NCBI RefSeq assembly: GCF_024347635.1
Contig: NZ_AP025510.1
Location: 2,604,001 to 2,668,000 of the forward strand
DNA: 64,000 bases
Direction: 5' to 3'
From: Vibrio tasmaniensis
Lineage (GTDB): Bacteria > Pseudomonadota > Gammaproteobacteria > Enterobacterales > Vibrionaceae
Under the pieces are notes generated by a model. It saw only the letters and a program-made list of their open reading frames with translations. It made no database searches and was not told the origin of the DNA. Shown piece by piece: positions 33,841 to 42,064 of this stretch (its first letter is position 1; each line of letters opens with the position of its first letter). Position numbers and translations under genes: made by a program.

Positions 33841-34209
33841 ATGATTGAAAGACGTCAATTTTCACGAGTTGTTTATCAAACCCCGACTGACATATCACAA
33901 GGGAACGTAAATGTATCAGGCTCAGTACAAGACTTATCTCTTCATGGCCTACTCATTCAATGCGATAAATGTCAGCAACTCAGAACGGACATTCCTGTTC
34001 AAATCAGCTTTAAGCTCGAAAACAGTGATATCAATATTCAGTTAGAAGCAACGATAGTCTCGACCATCAATACCTCAATGCGTTTACGTATAGAGCATTT
34101 AGATATTGATAGTATCAGCCACCTTAAGCGCCTTGTGGAACTTAACGTTGGCGACGATGTACTGCTTTATAGAGAGATTGAACACCTTACCGATTTAGGT
34201 AATGAGTGA
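33841..34209 (+). CDS. PilZ-domain c-di-GMP-binding protein
   Basis: 122-residue single PilZ domain. Seen: the c-di-GMP-binding RxxxR motif (RRQFSR, residues 4-9), followed after ~25 residues by DLSLHG (D/N-x-S-x-x-G). Both motifs are intact, so ligand binding is likely. ATG 33841 is chosen because it places RRQFSR right at the N-terminus, as usual for this family; an ATG 10 codons earlier is possible. It lies between ettA and an M23 peptidase gene, 49 bp before the latter, and may be co-transcribed with it. Its output target is unknown. Confidence 0.88.
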   Translation: MIERRQFSRVVYQTPTDISQGNVNVSGSVQDLSLHGLLIQCDKCQQLRTDIPVQISFKLENSDINIQLEATIVSTINTSMRLRIEHLDIDSISHLKRLVELNVGDDVLLYREIEHLTDLGNE

Positions 34210-34258
34210 TATCTCCATTCCCCTTTTTCTATTAGAAGCATTTAGTTAATACACAACC

Positions 34259-35269
34259 ATGTCTAAAAAAGTTTCCATTACTATTCCCTTAAACCAAGGG
34301 GATCAGACGTTTTATTTCGGTCGAAAAGCCGTACTAATATGTACCACAGCCCTTTTTTCAGTGCCTCTATTGATTGGCGGTGCTGCATACCTTCACGTTG
34401 AAGGCAAACAAGAACTCGCCCTACAAGCCGGTGATGCACAACAATTAATTGAAACACTGATCGTTGAAAAAGAACAAACTGACTTTCTATACGCTGAGCA
34501 GGTAGAAACCAATCACTCACTGTCTCAAGCATTAACCGAAAAAGAAGGCACTATTCAGTTACTTGGTAAGCGTGTATTTGATGTGGAATCAGTGCTTGGC
34601 CTGACCGATGAAGAGCAGCTTACTGATGACGTCTCTTTAGAAGACCGAATTGATGCAGCGGCGGTAGATTCGGCAGTCCGAGCGACAATGTTTCGCTTAA
34701 TTCCAAATGACAGCCCTATGGCTTATCAACGTATATCATCCTCTTATGGTCGCCGATCTAACCCTATAACAGGTAAACGCCACGTTCATACTGGTATCGA
34801 CCTAACGTGTAAGCGTGGTGAAGATATTATAGCGCCCGCTGATGGCGTCATTGAAACCGTACGCCCAAGCAAAAAAGGCTTCGGTAACTTTATAACTATG
34901 CGTCACTCGTTTGGTTTCATGAGCTCTTACGCGCATCTACAAAAATTCAAAGTACGTAGTGGTCAATTTGTGAGTAAAGGCGATGTTATTGCGAGCTGTG
35001 GTAACTCAGGTAACTCAACCGGCCCACACTTGCATTATGAGGTACGCTTCCTTGGTCGTTCACTGAACCCTCAATACTTGATGGATTGGACACCTGAGAA
35101 CTTCAACTACGTGTTCGAGAAAGAGAAAAAGGTTAAGTGGGGCCCATTGGTTCAGCTGATTGATAATGTAGTTCGCTTGCAGATCAACCTAACGAACGTG
35201 CCTTACATTAGCTCGACTATCGACACCGTATCGAGTGAAGATAGCAAAAAACCTATCACGACTAACTAG
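34259..35269 (+). CDS. M23-family membrane-anchored murein peptidase
   Basis: 336 residues. Seen: an N-terminal cytoplasmic stub, one membrane helix (AVLICTTALFSVPLLIGGAA), a short coiled-coil (QLIETLIVEKEQTDFLYAEQ), then a LytM/M23 zinc peptidase domain with HTGIDLTC (His and Asp ligands) at about 178-186 and HLHYEVRF at about 260. The ligands are intact, so endopeptidase activity is expected. The extension after the peptidase domain (about 45 residues) is unassigned. The stop codon TAG is the first three bases of a 14-bp tandem repeat. Confidence 0.88.
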   Translation: MSKKVSITIPLNQGDQTFYFGRKAVLICTTALFSVPLLIGGAAYLHVEGKQELALQAGDAQQLIETLIVEKEQTDFLYAEQVETNHSLSQALTEKEGTIQLLGKRVFDVESVLGLTDEEQLTDDVSLEDRIDAAAVDSAVRATMFRLIPNDSPMAYQRISSSYGRRSNPITGKRHVHTGIDLTCKRGEDIIAPADGVIETVRPSKKGFGNFITMRHSFGFMSSYAHLQKFKVRSGQFVSKGDVIASCGNSGNSTGPHLHYEVRFLGRSLNPQYLMDWTPENFNYVFEKEKKVKWGPLVQLIDNVVRLQINLTNVPYISSTIDTVSSEDSKKPITTN

Positions 35270-35317
35270 TTATTAACCATTAGTTATTAACCATTAGTTA
35301 TTAACCATTAGTTATTA
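35267..35317 (+). repeat. 14-bp tandem repeat, 3.6 copies, starting at a stop codon
   Basis: TAGTTATTAACCAT repeated exactly at 35267, 35281 and 35295, then TAGTTATTA at 35309. The first TAG is the stop of the M23 gene, so slippage here changes only the 3' UTR, but each unit starts with a stop in that frame. Confidence 0.95.
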
Positions 35318-35399
35318 GGACTAGTTGGTTTGGCCTATGATGATCTAATTGCTTTTAGCCTACTGTAGGCCAACTACTTTCATAGCGTTCAGCACAAAC

Positions 35400-35431
35400 A
35401 AAAAGAGCGACCAGATGGTCGCTCTTTTTTT
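35400..35431. terminator. Bidirectional terminator between M23 gene and tyrA
   Basis: Stem AAAAAGAGCGACC/GGTCGCTCTTTTT with AGAT loop and extra T and A runs on both sides, placed between the two convergent genes. A separate small palindrome GCCTACTGTAGGC lies at about 35358-35370. Confidence 0.92.
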
Positions 35432-35447
35432 ATGATTTCAAATCGTA

Positions 35448-36575
35448 TTAACCACGATGAATCGAGTCATGTGCTTGTTTTAGAAGGCTTTGGCTCTCTT
35501 GCAAGAATTGTTGCGAATAGTCGCCAAACCAATCGCTCACTTGATTAAAGCTCTCAACAAACTTGGCTTTATCTTTGCCATCTAAGATTTCTAATGCTTC
35601 ACCGAAACGACTATGGAAACGTCGAATCATCTCAATGTTCTCATCTGAAGAGAGAATGATATCACCGTACAAATTCGGGTCTTGAGCAAACAGACGACCA
35701 ACCATCGCAATCTCAAGTCGGTAGATTGGCGAGCTTAGCTTCAGAAGCTGATCAATGTTCGGGTTCTCTTTACTTAGGTGCAAGCCGTAAGCAAAAGAGG
35801 TGAAGTGGCGCAGTGCTTGAATCAATGTCATGCCGTGATCGTGTTCAGCAGCATCCATCTGGCAAAGGCTCGCGCCCCAAATACCAAATTGATTCAGTAA
35901 CCATTGGTAGCTTTCAGAGCCACGGCCGTCACTGTAAACAATCACTTGTTTCGCAAGGCTTGGAACATCTGGACCAAACATTGGGTGCAACCCAACCACT
36001 GGGCCTTGGTGCATGTCTAACATGGCTTGAAGAGGTTTGGATTTAATCGACGTCAAATCACAAAGAATACAATCGCTTGGTAGGTTACCCAGTTTCGCAA
36101 TCACACCTTCTGTCAGGTGAATTGGAACCGTAACAACCACAAGGCCAGCATTATCTAAGATCTCGTCGGCTCTATCCCAATCTTGGCTGCCAAGAATTTT
36201 CACTTCGTAACCAGAAAGCTTGAACATACGACCAAACAGACCACCAAGTTGACCATTACCACCAACGATAACCACTGAACGTAACTCTGGATTAAGGCAC
36301 TTAAAGCCCGAATCTTTCTCACTGGCATAAGACTCACGCATCGTACGACGCAAAATATCTTCGATTAACTGCGGTGGAACCCCTATTTTCTCGGCTTCTT
36401 GACGACGAGATGCCAACATCGCGGCTTCACGTTCCGGTACATAAATAGGTAAACCATGTTCACTTTTTACTTCTCCGACTTTCTCTACTAGAGCCAGTCG
36501 TTGAGCCAGTAAATCCAACATTTGTTTATCGACAGCATCGATTTGGTCGCGTAATTCGTTCAGTTCAACGGCCAT
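35448..36575 (-). CDS. tyrA: Bifunctional chorismate mutase / prephenate dehydrogenase TyrA
   Basis: T-protein: chorismate to prephenate to 4-hydroxyphenylpyruvate for Tyr synthesis, NAD-dependent. Seen: an AroQ chorismate mutase domain (about 1-90, [20 protein letters not shown]), a Rossmann NAD site [17 protein letters not shown] (about 104-120), [12 protein letters not shown] and the C-terminal helical domain. Length 375 against 373 in E. coli. It lies downstream of aroF in the same direction, the E. coli aroF-tyrA operon order; the 139-bp gap holds an 18-bp tandem repeat rather than a terminator. Confidence 0.97.
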   Translation of the reverse strand: MAVELNELRDQIDAVDKQMLDLLAQRLALVEKVGEVKSEHGLPIYVPEREAAMLASRRQEAEKIGVPPQLIEDILRRTMRESYASEKDSGFKCLNPELRSVVIVGGNGQLGGLFGRMFKLSGYEVKILGSQDWDRADEILDNAGLVVVTVPIHLTEGVIAKLGNLPSDCILCDLTSIKSKPLQAMLDMHQGPVVGLHPMFGPDVPSLAKQVIVYSDGRGSESYQWLLNQFGIWGASLCQMDAAEHDHGMTLIQALRHFTSFAYGLHLSKENPNIDQLLKLSSPIYRLEIAMVGRLFAQDPNLYGDIILSSDENIEMIRRFHSRFGEALEILDGKDKAKFVESFNQVSDWFGDYSQQFLQESQSLLKQAHDSIHRG

Positions 36576-36591
36576 TTTATTCCTTACTCAT

Positions 36592-36645
36592 CTATAAGCC
36601 CGTGCTAACCTATAAGCCCGTACTAATCTAAAAGCCCGCACTGAT
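36592..36645. repeat. 18-bp degenerate tandem repeat, 3 copies, aroF-tyrA gap
   Basis: CTATAAGCCCGTGCTAAC, CTATAAGCCCGTACTAAT and CTAAAAGCCCGCACTGAT in line at 36592, 36610 and 36628. It lies 17 bp upstream of the tyrA start, so it forms part of its untranslated leader. Confidence 0.9.
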
Positions 36646-36714
36646 TGATGCAGGTTCATTAGCAACAGATCTTAAAATGCCCCATTAGATGAGGCACTTA
36701 AATTTAAACTCTGA

Positions 36715-37788
36715 CTAACCTTTCAAGCGGTTCTCTAAGAACGGGACTAATTCCGTATGTGCATGTTTCAATAGTGCCTCAGTTGAATCCCAATTGATAC
36801 ACGCGTCGGTAATAGATACACCGTATTTCATCTCATTGAGAGGTATATCTGAAGATTGGTTTCCTTCGTTAATATGGCTCTCAATCATCAGGCCGATAAT
36901 CGACTTATTGCCTTCACGAATCTGATGGATGACATCTTCAGCCACCAGCGGTTGACGACGGAAATCTTTACGAGAGTTCGCATGACTACAGTCGACCATT
37001 AGTGCCGCCTCTAAGCCAGACTTACCCAGCTCTTGCTCACATTCATGCACAGATACTGAATCGTAGTTCGTCTGCTTACCGCCACGTAAAATGACATGAC
37101 CATTAGGGTTACCTTGCGTCGTGAGTAGTGCGACTTGGCCTTCACGGCTGATGCCCATGAAACGGTGACTAGAAGAAGCCGCCTGCATCGCATTAATTGC
37201 AGTGCCTAAGTTACCGTCTGTACCATTCTTAAAGCCGATTGGCATTGAAAGACCACTCGCCATTTCGCGGTGGGTTTGTGATTCAGTCGTACGAGCGCCG
37301 ATTGCTGCCCAGCTGAATGTATCTGCTAGGTATTGTGGGCTGATTGGATCTAGCGCTTCTGTCGCAAGTGGGATTTCCATCTCAGCTAACTCAACTAAAA
37401 GCTCGCGACCTACATGCAGACCATGCTCAATATCGAACGTGCCGTCTAGGTGAGGGTCATTGATCAAGCCTTTCCAGCCAACAGTGGTACGAGGCTTCTC
37501 AAAGTAAACACGCATTACAATATACAGTTGGTCGCTAAGCTGCTCAGATATAGCTTTTAGTCGTTTCGCGTACTCTTTTGCCGCTTCAATATCATGGATA
37601 GAACATGGGCCACATACTACAAGCATGCGATGATCTTTCTTATGAATAATGTCTGCAATAGTTTGACGAGACTCTTGAATGAAACGACGAGCATTATCAC
37701 TCAAAGGCAGTTTTGCTTTTAACTCCTCAGGAGTAATCAGTACCTGTTCGTCGATGATATTGACATTGCTTAATTCACTTTTCTGCAT
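36715..37788 (-). CDS. aroF: 3-deoxy-7-phosphoheptulonate synthase (Tyr-type) AroF
   Basis: First enzyme of the shikimate pathway: PEP plus erythrose-4-phosphate gives DAHP. 357 residues, class I DAHP synthase. Seen: VVCGPCSIHD (about 59-68), the RVYFEKPRTTVGWKGL segment, IGARTTESQ and the metal-binding VDCSHANS near the C-terminus. The Tyr-inhibited AroF assignment rests on its position upstream of tyrA and on two TyrR boxes in its promoter; the sequence alone does not separate it fully from AroG/AroH. Confidence 0.9.
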   Translation of the reverse strand: MQKSELSNVNIIDEQVLITPEELKAKLPLSDNARRFIQESRQTIADIIHKKDHRMLVVCGPCSIHDIEAAKEYAKRLKAISEQLSDQLYIVMRVYFEKPRTTVGWKGLINDPHLDGTFDIEHGLHVGRELLVELAEMEIPLATEALDPISPQYLADTFSWAAIGARTTESQTHREMASGLSMPIGFKNGTDGNLGTAINAMQAASSSHRFMGISREGQVALLTTQGNPNGHVILRGGKQTNYDSVSVHECEQELGKSGLEAALMVDCSHANSRKDFRRQPLVAEDVIHQIREGNKSIIGLMIESHINEGNQSSDIPLNEMKYGVSITDACINWDSTEALLKHAHTELVPFLENRLKG

Positions 37789-37797
37789 AACTCAACC

Positions 37798-37815
37798 TGT
37801 ATATTTATTTTTACA
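37798..37815. promoter_or_regulatory. TyrR box 1 (proximal), aroF
   Basis: TGTATA-TTTATT-TTTACA, one mismatch from TGTAAA-N6-TTTACA. It ends 9 bp from the aroF start codon and abuts its ribosome-binding site. Confidence 0.7.
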
Positions 37816-37904
37816 CCCAATGTTTCCATTTGGACTAGCAATCTTTAAAAACACAATAACAGCTACAAAAACGATTGCAAGTGTAAACAATAAAAACCAT
37901 TTAC

Positions 37905-37922
37905 TGTAAATTAAAATTTACA
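37905..37922. promoter_or_regulatory. TyrR box 2 (distal), perfect match, aroF
   Basis: TGTAAA-TTAAAA-TTTACA, a perfect match to the TyrR consensus, 117 bp upstream of aroF. A third TGTAAA half-site lies at 37882. Together with the proximal box it could permit Tyr-dependent looping or cooperative repression. Confidence 0.85.
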
Positions 37923-37978
37923 CCCTCACTTTAATTAGCTCTAATAGACAAACCAGTTTAAACCGCGCCACACACATA

Positions 37979-38010
37979 CAAAAAAGGCGATAATTCTCAT
38001 ATCGCCTTCT
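37979..38010 (-). terminator. nagZ terminator
   Basis: Leftward stem AAGGCGATA/TATCGCCTT with a 7-nt loop, followed by TTTTTTG, 25 bp after the nagZ stop. Confidence 0.88.
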
Positions 38011-38034
38011 TCAAACTTATAGAGTGTTTATTTC

Positions 38035-39024
38035 TCACTCAGCGTTTAACATTCGCTTAATTTGCTCTGAGGCCTCTTTCCATCGGCTATCTGAGTGAAG
38101 CGTCGACAAATCAAAGTTGTGCTTTTTAAGCAATGAGTTGGCTAAAGGCACCTCTTGAATCGCTAAGTGATCAAGAGCCTCAATTTGTGCATCTCGTTTA
38201 TTACACATCAACACCATGTCGCAACCCGCATTCAGAGCAGCCTTCGCTCTGTCGGCTGGCCCACCCATAATTGCAGCGCCTTCCATCGTTAAGTCATCAG
38301 AGAATACCAAGCCTTTAAATCCAAGCTGCTGCTTCAATACTTTCTGCAGCCAATACTCAGAGCCACTCGCTGGCTGATCATCATAGTGAGAAAAAACCAC
38401 GTGCGCAGGCATCATCGCATCTAATATTCCAGCTTCAATTTGAGCCTTGAAGATCGCCATATCAGTTTCAAAGATATCGTCTCTAGGATCGTAAGGCGTT
38501 TCAAGGTGCGAATCAGCAATCACGCCACCGTGTCCTGGGAAGTGTTTTCCTGTTGTCGCCATTCCAACCGATTTCATGCCCTTAATAAAAGCACTACTGT
38601 GGCGAACGATAGTATCAATATCTTCACCAAACGCTCGGCTACCAATCGCTTTACACTGATGGCCTTTGTCTAATACAGGCGCAAAGCTCAGATCGATATC
38701 ATGGGCAATCAATTCCGCCGCCATCAACCAACCGGCTTGTTCTGCTAACTGATCACCATTATTCTTAGTCGCGAACTCTTGAGCGGCAGGGATAATTGAA
38801 AATCCATCGCGGAAGCGCTGAACTCGGCCACCTTCTTGGTCAACGCCAATCAAAATAGGACGTTTTGCGACCTTGCGGATCTCTTTGTTTAACGCCGATA
38901 GCTGTTTGCTATCGTGGTAGTTTCTAGCAAATAGGATGAGACCACCAACTGTTGGGTGCTCTAAAATTTCTCTGTCTTCAGCTGTTAGCTCGTAGCCCGC
39001 AACATCAACCCACAACGGTCCCAT
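38035..39024 (-). CDS. nagZ: Beta-N-acetylhexosaminidase NagZ
   Basis: Cytoplasmic glycoside hydrolase family 3 enzyme that removes GlcNAc from anhydro-muropeptides during cell-wall recycling. Seen: [12 protein letters not shown] (about 59-70), the GH3 signature [14 protein letters not shown] with the catalytic His-Asp dyad characteristic of NagZ, and the nucleophile Asp in [12 protein letters not shown] (about 240-251). Length 329. It is divergent from anmK-murQ, which handle the next recycling steps. No signal peptide, consistent with a cytoplasmic location. Confidence 0.96.
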   Translation of the reverse strand: MGPLWVDVAGYELTAEDREILEHPTVGGLILFARNYHDSKQLSALNKEIRKVAKRPILIGVDQEGGRVQRFRDGFSIIPAAQEFATKNNGDQLAEQAGWLMAAELIAHDIDLSFAPVLDKGHQCKAIGSRAFGEDIDTIVRHSSAFIKGMKSVGMATTGKHFPGHGGVIADSHLETPYDPRDDIFETDMAIFKAQIEAGILDAMMPAHVVFSHYDDQPASGSEYWLQKVLKQQLGFKGLVFSDDLTMEGAAIMGGPADRAKAALNAGCDMVLMCNKRDAQIEALDHLAIQEVPLANSLLKKHNFDLSTLHSDSRWKEASEQIKRMLNAE

Positions 39025-39124
39025 ATTTATCCCTTATTAAACCTAATTTCATAAACTTCCCGAGATTATTCTCTTTAAATTTGCTTTACAATGTTTTTAA
39101 ACCAATCTGTGGAAGACTTTAAGA

Positions 39125-40261
39125 ATGCAGGGCAAGAGCTTAGGAATGGATCATAAAGAACTGTATATCGGGGTGATGTCGGGGACGAGTATGGACGGCG
39201 TTGATACAGCGTTAGTCTCGATTGAAGACGATAGCATTACATTGCTTAATCATGATGAGTTCCCAATGCCTGATGATCTCAAAGCACGTCTGCTTGAAGT
39301 TTGTATTGGTCAGAAAACCGATTTGGTTGCTATTGGCGAACTCGACCACCAGCTTGGCCATCTGTTTGCTGATGCGGTTCTGCAACTTCTCGACAAGTCA
39401 GGTACACCTGCATCTTCTGTGACTGCGATTGGTAATCACGGTCAAACGGTGTTCCACCAGCCAACTGGCGATTCTCCATTTACTATGCAGTTGGGTGATG
39501 CCAATATCATTGCAGCTAAAACACAGATTCAAACAGTCGCTGATTTTCGACGCAAAGACATGGCGCTTGGCGGGCAAGGCGCACCATTAGTCCCCGCCTT
39601 CCACCATACGATTTTCCACCCAAAAGACAGCTCGGTTGTGGTGTTGAATATTGGTGGTATCTCGAACATTTCAGTACTACGCCCTAATCATCTAACGCTT
39701 GGCTATGATACAGGTCCAGGCAATATGTTGATGGACGCTTGGGTTGATAAACACACAGGTGAGAAGTTTGACCGTGATGCGCAATTCTCGCTAAAAGGCC
39801 AACTCAATCAAGCCTTGCTCGAACAGCTGTTAAATGAATCTTATCTATCTCAAACTCCACCGAAAAGTACCGGTAGAGAACTGTTCAACCTGCCATGGCT
39901 AGAGCAACAACTTACCGGGTTTAAAGATCTGGCAGCAGAAGATGTTCAGCGCACGCTTTGTGAATACACCGCATTGACGATAGCCAATGAAGTCGAAGCT
40001 TATCGCTTGGGCGACAAACCTGCGTTGTACGTGTGTGGTGGTGGGACGAGAAACCCATTGTTGATGAAAAGGTTGGTAGAACTGCTTCCGAGTTGGGAAG
40101 TTGATTCAACGACCAATAAAGGCGTTGATGCCGATTATATGGAAGCGATGGCCTTTGCGTGGCTTGCTCAACGTCATGTTCATCAACTGCCAAGCAATTT
40201 ACCAGAAGTAACTGGCGCAAGCAGAGCGGCCTCTCTAGGCGTTCTTTATCGTGCAGATTAA
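39125..40261 (+). CDS. anmK: Anhydro-N-acetylmuramic acid kinase AnmK
   Basis: Phosphorylates and opens anhydroMurNAc to MurNAc-6-phosphate. ASKHA-fold kinase of 378 residues. Seen: YIGVMSGTSMDGVDTALV near the N-terminus, NHGQTVFH, DFRRKDMALGGQGAPLVP and YDTGPGNMLMD, all family hallmarks; C-terminal VCGGGTRNPLLM. ATG 39125 (GGAAG upstream) or ATG 39146 could be the start; most homologues begin close to the second. murQ follows after 83 bp, the next enzyme in the pathway. Confidence 0.96.
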   Translation: MQGKSLGMDHKELYIGVMSGTSMDGVDTALVSIEDDSITLLNHDEFPMPDDLKARLLEVCIGQKTDLVAIGELDHQLGHLFADAVLQLLDKSGTPASSVTAIGNHGQTVFHQPTGDSPFTMQLGDANIIAAKTQIQTVADFRRKDMALGGQGAPLVPAFHHTIFHPKDSSVVVLNIGGISNISVLRPNHLTLGYDTGPGNMLMDAWVDKHTGEKFDRDAQFSLKGQLNQALLEQLLNESYLSQTPPKSTGRELFNLPWLEQQLTGFKDLAAEDVQRTLCEYTALTIANEVEAYRLGDKPALYVCGGGTRNPLLMKRLVELLPSWEVDSTTNKGVDADYMEAMAFAWLAQRHVHQLPSNLPEVTGASRAASLGVLYRAD

Positions 40262-40323
40262 CTTGATAGCCGTGCTAACTTAGTAACAATACTGACTTCG
40301 CGATGCTGTCTAAACAATTTTAG

Positions 40324-41265
<942 letters not shown>

Positions 41266-41316
41266 TCTCAATTCTGTTTGTAGCTTCTCATTTAGAGTAT
41301 GGCTTTAACTACATAC

Positions 41317-41352
41317 AAAAAGACCAGTACGCATGCGGTACTGGTCTTTTTT
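41317..41352 (+). terminator. murQ terminator, bidirectional
   Basis: Stem AAAAAGACCAGTACC-like arm pairing with GGTACTGGTCTTTTTT (GCATGC loop region); T run after it and A run before it, between convergent genes. Confidence 0.9.
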
Positions 41353-41381
41353 AGTTTTAATTTGTTATCGCTAGCTTGGGC

Positions 41382-41732
41382 TTAATAGTCGTTCGAGAAC
41401 TCATCCCAGCCACGCTGCCATTCCATACGGAAACGTTGAGCGTCTTCCGTACCAGAACACACGCCTTCATACACCTGACCAGATAAACCAATCTGATAAG
41501 CATGGTTAGGATTACAATATTCAGTCACACCTAAGTGGTAGCCTTCTGTGTAACTCGCTTGATCGACTCCACCAAGCTCGGCCATATCTGAATAAGATCG
41601 CTGGGTGTGGCCTTTGATACCATCACGATAACCAATCTCTTGCCAATTGCCTTCGGCCGCTAAATCTTGAACATTGGCGCTGCATCCTGCAAGGCTAAAT
41701 GCCACGGCGAATAGTGCGATTATTTTTTTCAT
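41382..41732 (-). CDS. DUF2799 lipoprotein
   Basis: 116-residue predicted lipoprotein. Seen: signal MKKIIALFAVAFSLAGC with lipobox LAGC (Cys17), then a repeating aromatic/Gly pattern (IGYRDGIKG, YTEGYHLG, YQIGLSG, WQRGWDEF) typical of DUF2799, and two further Cys (CNPNHAYQ, GVCSG) that could form a disulphide. Function unknown. Its start lies only 22 bp from the octamer array of the divergent transporter gene, so its transcript probably begins within or beyond that array and the two may be co-regulated. Confidence 0.82.
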   Translation of the reverse strand: MKKIIALFAVAFSLAGCSANVQDLAAEGNWQEIGYRDGIKGHTQRSYSDMAELGGVDQASYTEGYHLGVTEYCNPNHAYQIGLSGQVYEGVCSGTEDAQRFRMEWQRGWDEFSNDY

Positions 41733-41754
41733 TTCAATCCTTTATATTTACTTC

Positions 41755-41984
41755 ACCACTTCCTGACGAAGCGCTGCCTTAGTAGCGATTCTCCGCTGAA
41801 CACGTACTGATGTCCACTTATGTCTGTTATCTGCCACTGATATCTATTCGTTACCGCTTAAAGCTGATAAGTCACCACTAACTAGGAGCAAGACACCTAT
41901 CAACAGCAGTAACCAACCACTCCGCAAAGGTCACAAACCACTAAACCGGTTATAACACCACTTAATTGGCTATTCGACCACTCA
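41755..41984 (+). promoter_or_regulatory. Phased array of about 12 ACCACTYA octamers (putative BtsR operator array)
   Basis: Octamers similar to ACC(A/G)CT(C/T)A begin at 41755, 41776, 41792, 41813, 41833, 41853, 41874, 41895, 41916, 41937, 41957 and 41977. Steps are 21, 16, 21, 20, 20, 21, 21, 21, 21, 20 and 20 bp, about two helical turns. Copies at 41853 (ACCGCTTA), 41957 (ACCACTTA) and 41977 (ACCACTCA) are perfect; five others differ at one base; 41776 is poor. All point toward the CstA-family gene. The motif and spacing resemble those I recall for E. coli BtsR (YehT) at btsT (two repeats, 13-bp spacer). Binding here is inferred. Confidence 0.75.
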
Positions 41985-42022
41985 CTCCAGTAGCGGAAGT
42001 TTCTTCTCATGCACTCCTTTAA

Positions 42023-42028
42023 TATACA
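42023..42028 (+). promoter_or_regulatory. Candidate -10 of the CstA-family gene
   Basis: TATACA, with only a weak TTTCTT 17 bp upstream (42000-42005). The last octamer of the array ends 15 bp before that weak -35, a position suited to an activator. A CCCTGA-N14-TCAGGG inverted repeat (42029-42054) covers the presumed start of transcription. Confidence 0.45.
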
Positions 42029-42064
42029 CCCTGACTTAATTAATACATTCAGGGATAACAAATT

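Noticed and set aside
36592..36645. Translational attenuator/leader peptide for tyrA
   Set aside because: No short frame with Tyr codons and a good start was found in the repeat; TyrR control is a better explanation for the operon.
41755..41984. CRISPR array in the phased octamer region
   Set aside because: The repeats are only about 8 bp, with 12-13 bp between them, and no cas genes are present. Period and context fit a regulator array.
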